This document shows, piece by piece, positions 11,913 through 23,072 of a DNA stretch of 64,000 bases; position 1 is the stretch's first letter, and the number at the start of each line of letters is the position of its first letter. This DNA comes from Neckera pumila (lineage: Eukaryota > Streptophyta > Bryopsida > Hypnales > Neckeraceae), in the NCBI GenBank assembly GCA_963969595.1, contig OZ018410.1, positions 41,087,413-41,151,412 on the forward strand. The letters run 5' to 3'. The translations under genes were made by a program, and so were the position numbers. Under the pieces are notes generated by a model that was given only the letters and a program-made list of their open reading frames with translations, did no database searches and had not been told where the DNA came from.

Positions 11913-13637
11913 TTGACACATTGGAATTTCAAATTTGTAGATGAAAGTGGAAGCGAGTGGGACATTGAGTATCCCGAGTTAGAGTTTGATGAAGAGGAAG
12001 AAGAGGACGTGCATGATGTTGGCTATGACGGGGATGTGAATAGCATCAAACATATATATTGGGATTCAACTTGGCATAGAAATTTCATTACTTATGATCC
12101 TGAGCCAGAGGACTATCTTGATTGTTCTGGGTCCAATTTCCTTGAAAATCGGTTCCCTACTTTTTCTGATTTATTTTGAATGTTTTGGCCCTTATGGATT
12201 TTACGGGACTTCGTTCAGGAGACAAATCGGTATGCAACAGCAGTGAATATTGATGGAGGGGCATATGGAGGACCAAATTGGGAAAACCTTACTGTATTAG
12301 AGTTGAAGGTCTTTATGGCCATCATATTATACATGGGTATGAGGCGCCAACCCAATTTGAAATCTTATTGGCATAAAGAAGGCTCAATTTTTCATTGTCC
12401 AACTATCTTTGATTTGATGACACGGAGTCGTTTTGAACTACTCACAAAATGTTTACATGTTACAAATCCAACAACATATGAGAGTGACAAGAGAATGCCG
12501 GGATATGACAAAATGGGGCAAGTTAGGTGGTTATTGGATGCAATGAGAGATAATTGCCGAAACGCCTGGAATGTTGGTAAATTTGCAACAGCTGACAAAA
12601 TGATGATCCGATACAAAGGGACTTATTGCCTTGCAAGGCAATATATGCCTCAGAAGCCACAAAAGTGGGGCTTGAAGGTTTGGTGTTTAGCAGATTCAAA
12701 ATCTAAATTTGTTTCGAATTTTGAAGTCTATTGTGGAAAAAATCCCATGGTTGAAGAAGAAATGCGACGACGGGGAGGACATGGCGAAGCATGATTAGCA
12801 CATAACGTTGTATTGCGCTTTCTTGTACCAATCGAGGGTAGAGGGCATGGAATTGTCATTGTCAATTTTTTCTCTAGCATTGGCTTATTCAAAGATCTAT
12901 TGGATAAAAAAACATACGCAACCGACACAATGAGGGCAAATCGGGTGGGTCTTCCTCAAGCTTTCAGAAACACAAAGGATTTCAATCAAAATGAGTAAGG
13001 CACACTAGACTGGCGCATGCATGATTCGAGGCAAATGTCAAGCATTATTTGGAAAGATAAGAAAGCGATTCTTGTACTTTTGACGCACGCGGTTCCAGTT
13101 CAATTTCCATGGGAATTTCCTGTTGTAATTGTTCCACGTCGTAATGGTTTAGTGCGGGAGAACATTCAGACATCACCAGTGCATCTTGAGTATACAACTC
13201 ACATACGCGGTGTAGACGTGGCTAACCAATTACGAGCTTCGTATTCATGTCAGACTTGTTCTCACAAGTGGTGGCATCGTGTTTTCTTTTTTCTTGTCGA
13301 TACGAGCATTGTGAACATGTATATAATTTACATGGACAAATGCAAGGCGGAAGATCCTCCAAAGCGTCCGATGAAGCATTTACAATTCCGCATGCAATTG
13401 TGCAGAACTCTAACTGCAAGATGGCCTGGGAGGAGACGCCGAGAATCCGAGGAATTACCCCATCATAGGTAAGTGTGCTATCCAGCATTTACCAAGGACC
13501 GCAATCCATGCGTGGTTTGCAATGACGGCTCACATTCGTTGACGCGGCCAAAGACATATTGCCCTACTTGTGGCAATAAATTCATATGTTGGGACAAGGG
13601 ATGTTTCCAAATTTTTCACGAAGGTTTGAATGCCTGA
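11913..13637 (+). pseudogene. piggyBac-type transposase (DDE_Tnp_1_7), decayed
   Basis: One reading frame covers the whole span and is interrupted only by four stops: TGA at 12,177 and 12,792, TAA at 12,996 and 13,470. There is no frameshift. The order is piggyBac-like: an acidic N-terminal region (EFDEEEEEDVHD); a segment with NWENLTVLELKVFMAIIL; the catalytic block TADKMMIRYKG (Asp codon 12,594) followed by MPQKPQKWGLKVW; the second block VIVNFFSSIGLF, where the Asp normally preceding Asn is Val (GTC at 12,861); then HIRGVDVANQL (Asp at 13,215). A C-terminal Cys/His zinc-binding tail (CVVC...YCPTC...CWDKGCF...H) ends at TGA 13,635. These enzymes excise and insert DNA at TTAA. Stops plus the lost Asp make this copy inactive. 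The family call is secure from motif order and the TTAA-flanked context. Confidence 0.88.
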
Positions 13638-14280
13638 GGCATTTGCAAGGTGAGTTCAATTTTCAAGCACCATTTTCACAAATATTTCAAAAACTAGTTT
13701 AGAATTACTTTTTCTATAATTTTATCCTAAGACTTCAAACTATCATTATACTTGTAGAGAGGGTTCTTTAGTGGATGGAAGGGTAAATTTTGAATGTGTT
13801 TGGATGTAAATTTTTTGGGAGGGAAGAAGAGGAAATTGCCAAAAAAATGGTGGACATTTGAAGGTGCAACTATGAATTTACGGGATTTTTATTGATTCTA
13901 GTATTGTAGACATTTGTCATTAAAGAAAGAATTCTTTCATATTTTAATTTCTTTTAGTACTCTAGGATACTTCGTAAACAAACAATGAAATAATGGAGTA
14001 CTTCAATTTTTAGGACCTTCTATAGAAAACTAGAAATTTTGAAAGTCTTTACAAGCAGCAAAAAATTTGACACCCATGCAAGCTTTTAACATTATTTTTT
14101 GGAGCAGGGACATTGTTCAAATGGCATTAATGGCTTGCATATATGATGTCCTCAAAAGAATATTACTCTATTATTTCATGTCATCTTTAGATTGATTGCC
14201 ATCTGATGTACATGTACATGGCATATGCAGAAAAACTATCAAGAAGGAGAGGAACAATGCCATCTAGAGGGAGATAAAGT

Positions 14281-14799
14281 AGTATGCTATTTTGAAATGC
14301 TGATTGCCTTTTAGAGGAAGTTGAACTCCTAAAAACCATTTTCAGTAAATTTTCATACAAAGAGAAATGAAATTGGCATCTAATCCAAGTCGTTTCATAT
14401 TTTTTGGACCTTTGTAAAATTAGTTATGAATTTTTGAAGTTCATAGAGAAGGGAGTATGCTGTTTTCAAAGGCTGATTGCCTTTTAGGGGAAGATGGAGT
14501 GCTTGAAATAATTTTCAATGAATCTTCAGAGGCAGAAAGATGAAAGTGACATCTAACCCAAGTCGTTTCATATTTTTTGGACATTTGTGGAATTAATTAT
14601 GAATTTTTGAAGTTCATAGAGAAGGAAGTATGCTGTTTTTGAGGGCCGATTGCCTTTTAGAGGAAGATGGAGTGCTTGAAATAATTTTCAGTAAATTTTC
14701 AAAGGAAGAAAAATGAACGTGGCATCTAAACCCAAGCCGGTTCATATTTTTTGGACATTTGTGGAATTAGTTATGAATTTTTTAAGTTTATAGAGAAGT
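14281..14799 (+). repeat. 173-bp tandem triplication
   Basis: Three successive units start at 14,281, 14,454 and 14,627. Each contains 'gattgccttttag', 'cccaagtcgtttcatatt' (or a close variant) and 'gttatgaatttttgaagtt'. Unit 1 is the most diverged. A single related fragment lies in the GDSL gene's second intron at about 46,550-46,660, so the unit is also dispersed. Confidence 0.85.
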
Positions 14800-15528
14800 G
14801 GTTGGATAGAAACATTTGATGGATGGAGTACATTGTAGATGGATGATGTAGTGAGTTGGAGGTCCCATGCAATGGAACGTTGTAAGGAACATATCGGGAA
14901 CACAGGGGAACAAACCGGGACCCTTTTTTTGTCATTGCCCACAAGACTTTGGCTCACCAAAGCATTCTAATTTCAATAGAAATTAGAGTTTTCTTTCTTC
15001 ATTTTTTTTTTTGGGAGTTTGTTAAAGGAAAATAAATCTTTCAATCCACCATTGGGATTTTTCATATATTGAATTTATGAGGTAGAAAACTTGCTAGCAA
15101 GAAAAGATAGTGTATTGTCAATTTTCTAGGCATTGTGTCATTTCAAATTTTTTTTGGATGTGTTCCACACATTTTTTTGAAGTGATTTTTGGTGGAAATA
15201 TGTATAACATTATCTTCAATACGTTAGATTTTTTTATTCAAAGTCCTTAATGCAAAAAATTTCCACAAATGGGGGTCAAAGGCAGCTGGAGCTGTCAGGC
15301 AGAGTTCAAAAAAACTTTTTTCTAAACTTTGAATGGTCATATCTTTCAATCCGTACGGTCAAATTCGATGAAATTTTTACCACATGATCTTAGACAAGTG
15401 AAATATAAGATCCTACAGTTATATTTAAAAAAAATGTTTTTTTAAGGGTTTCCTAAGTGAACGCAGCAGAAGTGGCAGTTTTCAGTGTTTTTTGACAGAA
15501 AACACCCTTGGGGCTTTAGGGGTTAAAC

Positions 15529-16838
15529 CACACTACACCACTTAACTTTGAAAAATTCCACAAGTTGGAATTTGCCTTGGAATTTGATGAAACTATAGCC
15601 ATTGGATTCACAATGCAGTCTATTTTCTAAAGATTTTTTTTATTGTTATGAAAATTCAAAGTTTGAGAACGGGTAGCTAAAAAGAAAGGGGTAGCAACCA
15701 AAAAATGGTCGCTTGGGTCATTAAAGGTTAAAGCGTTCCCATTCTATGATTAGTTGACTACTGAATCTTTAGATTTCAGTTTTGTGACCATAGTATGTGA
15801 TGATTCCAATGGCCTAGGAAGTTTCTGCTTCCTAAAATTCATAGTAATTACATGTCTTATCCAATAATTCTAATTTGTTTCTTGCAAATTCACGATTCTC
15901 AATTGCTAATACTCCACATAAGTTTAGTTTTTTTTAAATGGTCCCTCCAACTGTGCTGAATTGCTTCAACTTTGATGTATAGGGGTATTCAGTTTCACCT
16001 TGTACCGTATACACACACTCCCATGCTCCCATGCTTTCATGAAGGATACAGGACCATCATTTTGTTAAACACGTCCTGAACTTCGCGTTTTCCAAAAAAT
16101 CTCGTGAATGATCTCCGTGGTCTGCAGAGTTGACAATCCGAAACTTATGAAATCATGAGCACCACGGTGGCCTCCGGCATGATTACACAACCAGCAGAGT
16201 TTTCTCCTGCAACCATTCAAGTCTGGCTTCAGGACTGCGAAACATTCTTTTTGAAGAAACATTCTTATTGAAGCCCGTTCACCCAGTTGTTGCATGTGAC
16301 GCCAATAATGACCAAACTAAAAATAAGAACAGTTACTGAACGCAGGGCAGGGCAGAGCACGATCGTTCGGGCTACAGTGGGCGAGACTGCGAGACTGCGA
16401 GAGGGCAGCGAGTGCTTGGGAGTTTCTGTCAACGGGAGGTGGGGTTTTGGGCAGGGGTAACGGTATTCCTGACATCTAGATCAGTGGAAGGAAGAGAAGC
16501 GAGAACAGTTGCGAGCTCTCATAGGCGGAATGATCAGCGTGGCCCCAGTTTCCCCTATCATGCACAGGTTCTCCCCTAATTCCAGGCCCAACACCCTCAC
16601 TCGAACTAAGTTAAACTAACTTGGCCCCCACCTTAACTTAATTTATCGAGCGCTGGCCCCTGCACTATTTTGTGTACAATCCAGTCAGCGCCTCAGCGGC
16701 TCCTGTCTCCTGGACTCTACTGGATCTCGATCCTAGTACTGACCGAAGCTTCAACAGCCAGTGCATGAGAGGAACTGAAATTGTCACGACGTTCTGCTCA
16801 TCAGCTGGGTGGAAGAATGTCGGGCTCTGGTATTGTAA
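15529..16838. other. Intergenic stretch with one weak Cys/His-rich ORF
   Basis: GC content rises from about 16,000. The minus-strand ORF at 16,065-16,295 (76 codons) contains CRRKLCWLCNHAGGHRGAHD, which has the look of a zinc-binding or captured gene fragment, but I cannot name a family. It has no splice or promoter support. The rest (direct GCGAGACT repeats near 16,380; GC-rich 16,320-16,560) carries no recognisable gene. Confidence 0.4.
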
Positions 16839-17207
16839 GAGCATCCCCACCCGTCTTGCATATTGGATGACTTGTTAAGAGAGGCTTGCAAAATTGCCCC
16901 ACCCGTCTTGCATAAGGGATGAACTTGTTAAGAGGCCAAGCCAAAAGGCGCAGGTGGCTTGCAAAACTGGGCTCTTTTGCAAGCCAAAGGGTGGCTTGCA
17001 AACCGGCTTGCAAACCGCATGAGACAAACACTTTTCCACTTTCCCCAAAAGCAAGGACATGATCCGTGAATGTGGACGTAGCTCATTGGATGGCGATTGG
17101 CTCTTAAGAGGCCACGGGTGGGGCGACCCTTCTTCCCCGGCTTGCAAAATGGACTGCCAGGCTTGCAACCTGGCTTGCATTTTGCAAGCCGGGTGGTGAT
17201 GCTCTAA
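16836..17207. mobile_element. PIF/Harbinger-like (Tourist) MITE with TAA target duplication
   Basis: The element spans 16,839-17,204. The ends are inverted repeats: GAGCATCCCCACCCGTCTTG on the left and its complement CAAGCCGGGTGGTGATGCTC on the right. Both sides carry the trinucleotide TAA (16,836-16,838 and 17,205-17,207), matching the 3-bp TWA target duplication of PIF/Harbinger elements. The interior is unusually rich in 'gcttgcaaa' motifs in both orientations, possible subterminal transposase-binding sites. It is about 366 bp long with no coding capacity. Confidence 0.8.
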
Positions 17208-18507
17208 TAGTGCCAGCTAGTGACACTAATTTTAGGACAGTCACGCTATTTGAAATCAGCCAGTATAGCTACATAGTACTGTATTTATACTGCTTTTAGT
17301 TTTTTGAGGGGTAGTGATACGAATTTTTCTCCTTCACCAGTGGGACAAATTGGTGTCAGGTTCATTTTATCCTTTGAAAAGTGATGGTGTCATACAAGAA
17401 ACAATGAAAATTGGTGTGCCATTCTTCAACCAAGATTCAAATGAAAACTGAACTAAAGAATACGATCTTGAGATAGGAGGTTCATCAAGCACACATTTCG
17501 AAGCTGGAAATTAATTTGGGGAGTTGAGACTTCTTGAAATATTTTTCTGTCCGTTTTCCTTGAAAGACAAAGTACTATTGACACTAGACCTACAGTACTG
17601 TACTATACTACTATAGTTTCCTCCCATTCAGTGAAAATGGAGCTTTCTGTCAGTCTATACGAAGCCATCTCCGTCCCCTGCAGCAGTCTGGAGCTCACTG
17701 AACTGAATCAGTACATGATGAAACCAAATAAACTACGGAGCCCAAGTCAGTCCCTCCCGCCGGAATCGACTGCGTTCTCGTCTTGATGCCCTGGCGAGCC
17801 GCAAGCGCCTCCGAAGGGTCGGGTACTCGGGTTCCTAACAGTTTTGATTCGAGGCACAGTCTGCGATAACTTCACCACTGCCAGTCGTGGGATGATCAAT
17901 CCTGCGTGGATAACGGGATAACAGATTGCAGGATAACTTGAACTTATGGTGCCGTTATTCCATCAATCCAGAGCACCCTATAATATCAGTTTCTTATTGC
18001 TAGGACGGAGTGGGGGCGATGGGAACTGGGGATGGGGCACGTGGGAACCTGAGTTGCCAAGTGGTCGAGCAGCGGGGCAGAGATCATGTGAGAAGGTGGG
18101 GTGGAATACAAACAAACGCGGGGCTCCTTTTGGGATGGAAGCCATGTCTCACCCTCGATTTAGTCGGACTTCCAGCGCAGTTTAGCAGCAGACAGTAATG
18201 CAGTAGTATTATTATACCCTGGTGAAAATCATGCGGACTGCGAGCTGCAGGGAGTTCCATCAGGGCTGCAGCAGTTCAGGCAGCTGCGGCTGTTGCCCTC
18301 CACAAGCCTACAAACTCTCTGCTGCGCTGCAGATCCGGGGGAGGAGGGGGGCGGCTAATAGAAGGTACACAGAAAGTACAAGCACGGAAGCACCTCCAAG
18401 CGCCGCTTTCCCGTGTTCGACAATCTCCTGGCTGCTCAAATTTTCAATTTTTCTGGTTCGACAAAACTCCTGGTTGAATTTCATAATATTTTTGAAGAGG
18501 TCATATG
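17208..18507. other. Intergenic stretch, no gene recognised
   Basis: GC is moderately raised around 17,680-18,420. The ORFs (at most about 98 codons, 18,222-18,518) show no family resemblance and no splice logic. A segment near 17,500-17,570 ('ttcttgaaatatttttc...ttttccttgaaagac') resembles one at 46,540-46,585 in the GDSL intron, so part is repeat-derived. Confidence 0.4.
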
Positions 18508-18737
18508 TTAACCCTTGAACGCCGCCGAGGACGTTCTGCGTCCTTTGAATGACAAAGAATCTTTCCCTACAAGACAGAAGTGCAACTTTTCATCCTCGGT
18601 ATTAGGAGTAAGAAGGAAAGATCTTCAACAGTTCTTTGACTTCCAATGAATGTATTAGGCTTTTTCAAAGTAGATGATGTCACACGGAATCACAATACAT
18701 GATTTCCATGGCTACCGGTCCGTCCTTCAAGGGTTAA
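18508..18737. mobile_element. 230-bp TTAA MITE with CCCTTGAA ends
   Basis: It is flanked by TTAA at 18,508-18,511 and 18,734-18,737. Left end: CCCTTGAACGCCGCCGAGGACG. Right end, reversed: CCCTTGAAGGACGGACCGG. The TTAA target and CCC start again point to piggyBac-like mobilisation, but the terminal sequence differs from the CCCCTAAA family. It is non-coding. Confidence 0.75.
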
Positions 18738-18809
18738 CCTCAGGGATGATCCAATTCAAGTTGTTTTGTAAATTTCAACATTTTGGCACTATTTTGTGAA
18801 TTATCACAC

Positions 18810-19018
18810 ATGCCACTAGCTAATTGGGAAATTTTGTTAAAATGGCATACGAAATCTGTCATTTTTTCATTGAGTTCCTTCTCTAGTCCTAAACTCTAAA
18901 ACTAGTATAGATTTCAGACCGCACAATCTAAACTAAAAAGCGCCAAGTTTGTGGATTATCGCCATTTTAACGAAATATTGGTTTTATATAGTATACCTAA
19001 TAATATAGCTAGTGGCAC
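18810..19018. mobile_element. Foldback MITE-like palindrome
   Basis: The outer arms are 'tgccactagcta' (18,810) and its complement 'tagctagtggca' (ending 19,018). The inner arms are 'aaattttgttaaaatggc' (18,829) and 'gccattttaacgaaatatt' (18,961). The inner module recurs at 20,228-20,413, where the same central 'tagatttcaga' string is found. It is non-coding. Confidence 0.55.
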
Positions 19019-20227
19019 AAATAAGGCTCAATGGAATAATGGTACAAAAAGTACAAAATGGATGTAAGGTGAATACATCCAAAATCTCATCCTACCAAAA
19101 ATGGACATCATCACTTTGTGTACATCTCCAAACTCAATATGTACATATGTTGAAGAAACAATTTCAGAATGTTCATTTACCAAAAAAACTTTGATCCTAC
19201 ATAACTTTTGCATATGGTATCCAAATACCGCGTTCTTTGGTGTTTTGGAACCTCCTTCCACTTGCCGCCAACAAGAAATTATGAAATTTGAGCAGTGAAT
19301 AATAGTAACTAGGCACAGTTGCAAAAAGTGGCTGTTGGCGTTACCCATTTTCTAAGTTACAGAATTGCCTTGCGTGGATGCTTCCATGACGCCAATTGGA
19401 TAATTAGGATACATGCGCCACAGTAGTAACCTTCCAGTTGTCTGTTCCCCATCCCCTTCTGCCAATCAGAGACAAGCGGTGTTGTGCATAATGGAATAAA
19501 TGTTGGCCATTCACATGACGCTTGTGGCGGTTGAGGTGTGCAGGCAAGTGGGATTTGAACTGAGTTAACGGAGCTCCAGAGTGCAGACTAGCTGATCAAT
19601 GCACATGAAAGTACGTGTAAGTTAGTTGGACTTCTAGCTAGCCTAGCTCATGATTCCGCAGACCTGTCAAAAGCAAAAGTTAGAATGTTGTGCAAGGGAA
19701 TGTTGAGAAGAAAACAAAAGGAAGCTGAATCATTTCGATCGTCCTCTACAAATTGCTGAAAGGAATTCCTGAAAGGAATTTCAAAGCCGAAAAGAATTCC
19801 AAAGTGGCACTCCCTACTTTTTACCAGGCTGTTCAGACACCTTCAAAGACAGAGCTTCTATCTTCAATGCCCTCAACAAACTTGCAAGGTTGACGGAATG
19901 TATGTAAAGGCGCCCTTATGGAAAATTACTGTGGACACTCTCCGTCGAGCTTCAGTTTGTCTCACAGATTTGATATGAATGAAAGCCAATACAAGATGAA
20001 TACATCAATCAACTGTATAAGTAAGTTGTATGCAACTATAATCGACACTTATCACAAATGAGCATAGTTACTATTATTAAACACAAACTATTTTTTATTA
20101 AATCTTATTTGCAACTAAAAGTTAGAGGATTCCAACACACTTTAGCATGCACTGTTTGGACATTGTTTGAATGAATTATGAATTTTCAAAGTATTGTCTC
20201 CGTGGGTGTATCAAAAAACAACACTAG
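19019..20227. other. Intergenic stretch, nothing recognised
   Basis: There is no convincing gene. Overlapping ORFs at 19,012-19,348 on both strands lack motifs. Short 'gaaaggaattc' repeats occur near 19,755-19,800. Confidence 0.5.
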
Positions 20228-20413
20228 AAAATTTTGTTAAAATGGCGGTATTCTAAATGCCATTTTGACAGCAAGCCATTTTGACCATCTAGGATGGGTA
20301 TAGATTTCAGAACGGGCGGTTTAAACCATCTAGGACAGGTATAGATTCCAAAACGGGCAGTTTGAACTGTGAAAATGCCAAAGTTCTGGAATGGCACCAT
20401 TTTAATAAAATTT
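20228..20413. mobile_element. Second copy of the AAATTTTGTTAAAATGGC foldback MITE
   Basis: The left arm is 'aaaattttgttaaaatggcg' and the right arm 'caccattttaataaaattt'. Between them lies a local direct duplication ('accatctaggatgggtatagatttc' type, repeated once). It shares ends and core with the copy at 18,829-18,978. Confidence 0.55.
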
Positions 20414-20730
20414 GCCATAACATTAGGCTCTCAAACTTTCATGTTTTGATTGTATATATATGCTATAATCAATATCTAAGAAAAGTGACGTTTTTTGATC
20501 CAAATGTAGGTGTCATATTTTTGGCAATGTTGATTATTGGTGTATGTACCTTATTATCGAGTTTTTCATATTCTTTTTTATGACACTTCATACAATTATT
20601 AACCAATTTCAATGGCGGACCTTTAGAATTAAAGCATTTACTCACAATAATTTGCAATAGTCTAAGTAGGTAGATCATATTTAAGATTTTACATGGTATA
20701 CTAATTCCGAAAGGTTCATGACTATGTTTT

Positions 20731-21659
20731 TTAACCCCTAAAGGACCAAGGCCTTTTTTCTGCCAAAAAACTCTCAAAACTGCCATTTCTAGCCCAAAGA
20801 GTAAAAAAATTTAAAAATTGTTATTTTTGCACATCTAACCATAGGATCTTATACCTAACTAGTATGAGAATGTGTGGAAAAAATTTCAAAATTTTTGACC
20901 GCACAAATTGCAAGATATCTGTATTTGAAGTGAAAAAAACAAGTTTTTCAGCACATTGCGGGACTAAATTTTTTGACTTTGAACATTTTTAACTTAAATT
21001 TTTTGAACTACAAAGTTTTGAGCTTTAAATCTTTTTAGTGGAGAATTAAGTTGAGAGTCTAGGAAAAAAAAGGAAATTCAAAAAAACTTAATTTTCATTC
21101 TTAAGAAAATTGTTAATTAGAAGTAGGTACAAGATAGAAGGAAATCTAAAATATTAATATCTTTTATTCGGAATTAAAATGCACTAATTCCAATGGTGAG
21201 ATTGTTCTAGTACAAAAACTAAACCATGTGGAACTTTTTTCTTTGAAAAATTGCAAAAATTGCATTCCAAAATGAATCCTACAAGTTATTTTTTTCAAGA
21301 AGATGCTCTAATTGTCCCAAAAACAAGATTATCCATAACTTTCTCTTAAAAAATCCAAAAGAAATGAATCAAAGCTTTCTAAATAGACAAAAATATATTC
21401 TGTAAGGAAAAAAATGAAAAAAATGAACTTAAATATTTTGCAAATTCTTTTTGCTGCCCCCTCTCCCCTGTTTTGAGCTTATTTAGGCATAACTTTTGTT
21501 CCCAGGCTCCAAATGAAAAAAAAATTATATACCCACAAAGCTTATCAGTTTTTCTATCTCCAAAAAAAGTTTTAGAAAATCACAACAAAAATTTAGCCCG
21601 TAGGTACCTGCCCAAAATCCCATTGTCCCCCAAAGGGACAATGGTCCTTTAGGAGTTAA
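20731..21659. mobile_element. Complete ~929-bp TTAA/CCCCTAAA MITE
   Basis: TTAA flanks lie at 20,731-20,734 and 21,656-21,659. The left terminus is CCCCTAAAGGACCAAGG; the right, reversed, is CTCCTAAAGGACCATTG. The inner right end carries a second inverted repeat, 'ttgtccc.caaagggacaa'. There is no ORF. It is inverted relative to the 38,720 copy (compare 'gcactaattccaatgg' with 'ccattgggatta'). Confidence 0.85.
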
Positions 21660-23072
21660 ATCAAAACACTCCCAACGTGCCATTTCTGGTATAGAGAGTG
21701 TAGATAGTCAAATTGGAACTCAATTTTTGAATTTTTGTTGTACATTTTTGTGCATTTGTTGGATGTTGGACAGGCTATTGTCTAGTTTGTGTTTCTAATT
21801 TCATTGGTCTTATTGGCTGTTAGATATCCAATTGGAAGCGGTTTGTAGGTTGTTAGGTGAGTTGTTTGGAGGAATGATGTGGCAGGTTCCAAATTGTAAA
21901 TGTGGTCAAGCAGGAAATTGATCAATTTGTTAGTCAAGGGTGGGTAATGTTTGCATTTCAATTGGATGAAGTTAAGTCCAAATTAGTAGTTGACAAGTTG
22001 TTAGGTCATTTCTTGTAACCGTCTGTTTGATTCCTATTAGGTAGTGGTTTTTGATTTCATTGTCATCCACTGTTGAAGAAAGTCCAGTGTGCGTCCCAGC
22101 TTGCGGTGCTGTGTTTTTGTTTGTTTTTGAGTGTGTATTCAAGTTGGATGCTATGTATGAGAATTTAGTGGAGTGTGATTAAGTGGTGATGCAAAATTGT
22201 TTGCGTCTTAATTAGGGATGTCTAGAAGATGGAGTGTTTGTATGAGATTAAAGATGAGATGTGAAATTGATGTTAGATTGATATTGGGGAGAAATTTTCA
22301 GACCAAATCGGAGAGTCATTGAGTCATAACCTTAGAGGAAATTTCAGGCCTCCGGAAGGCTGCTCCACAACCCTCCGAGTTACCCTGAAATTTGCTTTTA
22401 TTTTGCTCAAAAAATCTTTTTTTCCCTATTTCTGCCCTGCTAAAACTACAACAACAGTGGTGCAGGAACCCAGAATTTCAAATTAAAAATGATTAAAAAT
22501 TAAAATTAAAATTAAAAATTAAGAAAAATTAAAATTTGCGGAAATTGATTGCTCTAGTGAGCAGTTAGGGACTTTGACTGCTCACCAAGAGCAATTTCAA
22601 AGTTGATAGGCCATGATAGATTCTATAGTTTGATAGTTCGATATATGGCATGTCAACTTCGGACGGCCCTTGGAGGGGCTAAGTTTTTCTCTAATGGGAT
22701 GGGATGTTCCAATTGGAGAAAAGTGTGAGCTAAAGAAGAGGAATATTTGAGATGTTATTTTGTGAGAGAATTATGACAAAGACTATAATTGTAAAACAAA
22801 ACTCTAATATGTAATAGTTTATCTAATTCACCAAATTAGCTAATATGATATATTTTTAGAGTGAATTTGTATTTGTGTATATGTATTTATGTAATGCAAT
22901 TGAGTGTAATGTAAGTCTTGAGCAATTGAGTTGGAAATAGATCCTTCGTTGGAACTAGGAGCTAGAGATCATTTCTTTATCACTATTAAATCTCTATTGA
23001 CAAGCCTCGCTTGGAACAAATTTACTATACTAAGAGGATATTTTTTGAGTAGGTCGTTACTTTCCTTCAACA
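21660..23072. other. Intergenic stretch with an AATTAAA low-complexity tract
   Basis: There is no gene. A simple A/T tract of repeated 'aattaaa' and 'aaaatta' lies at about 22,479-22,540. Near 22,335-22,360 is a short GC palindrome, 'gcctccggaaggc'; similar 'gccctc...gagggc' palindromes occur near 35,020 and 38,090. Confidence 0.5.

Larger units (their letters stand above)
6616..15528 (+). mobile_element. 8.9-kb composite piggyBac-like element
   Basis: The left end is TTAA (6,616-6,619) followed by CCCCTAAACGACCGATTG; the right end is GGGGCTTTAGGGG followed by TTAA (15,525-15,528). The first ~200 bp and last ~290 bp match the ends of the ~930-bp MITEs, including a 'tcaatcgg' segment on the left and the 'tccgtacggtcaaa' and 'taccacatgatct' segments on the right. 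Inside is a decayed piggyBac transposase. TTAA targets and CCC-starting termini are typical of piggyBac. At 8.9 kb it is long, apparently enlarged by nested fragments (8,617-9,660), a GC-rich island and tandem repeats. I infer one original element; two unrelated ends cannot be excluded. Confidence 0.7.

Noticed and set aside
19545..19590. Reverse-strand 'gttcaaatccc' resembling a tRNA T loop
   Set aside because: The stem pairs are missing and no cloverleaf can be built.
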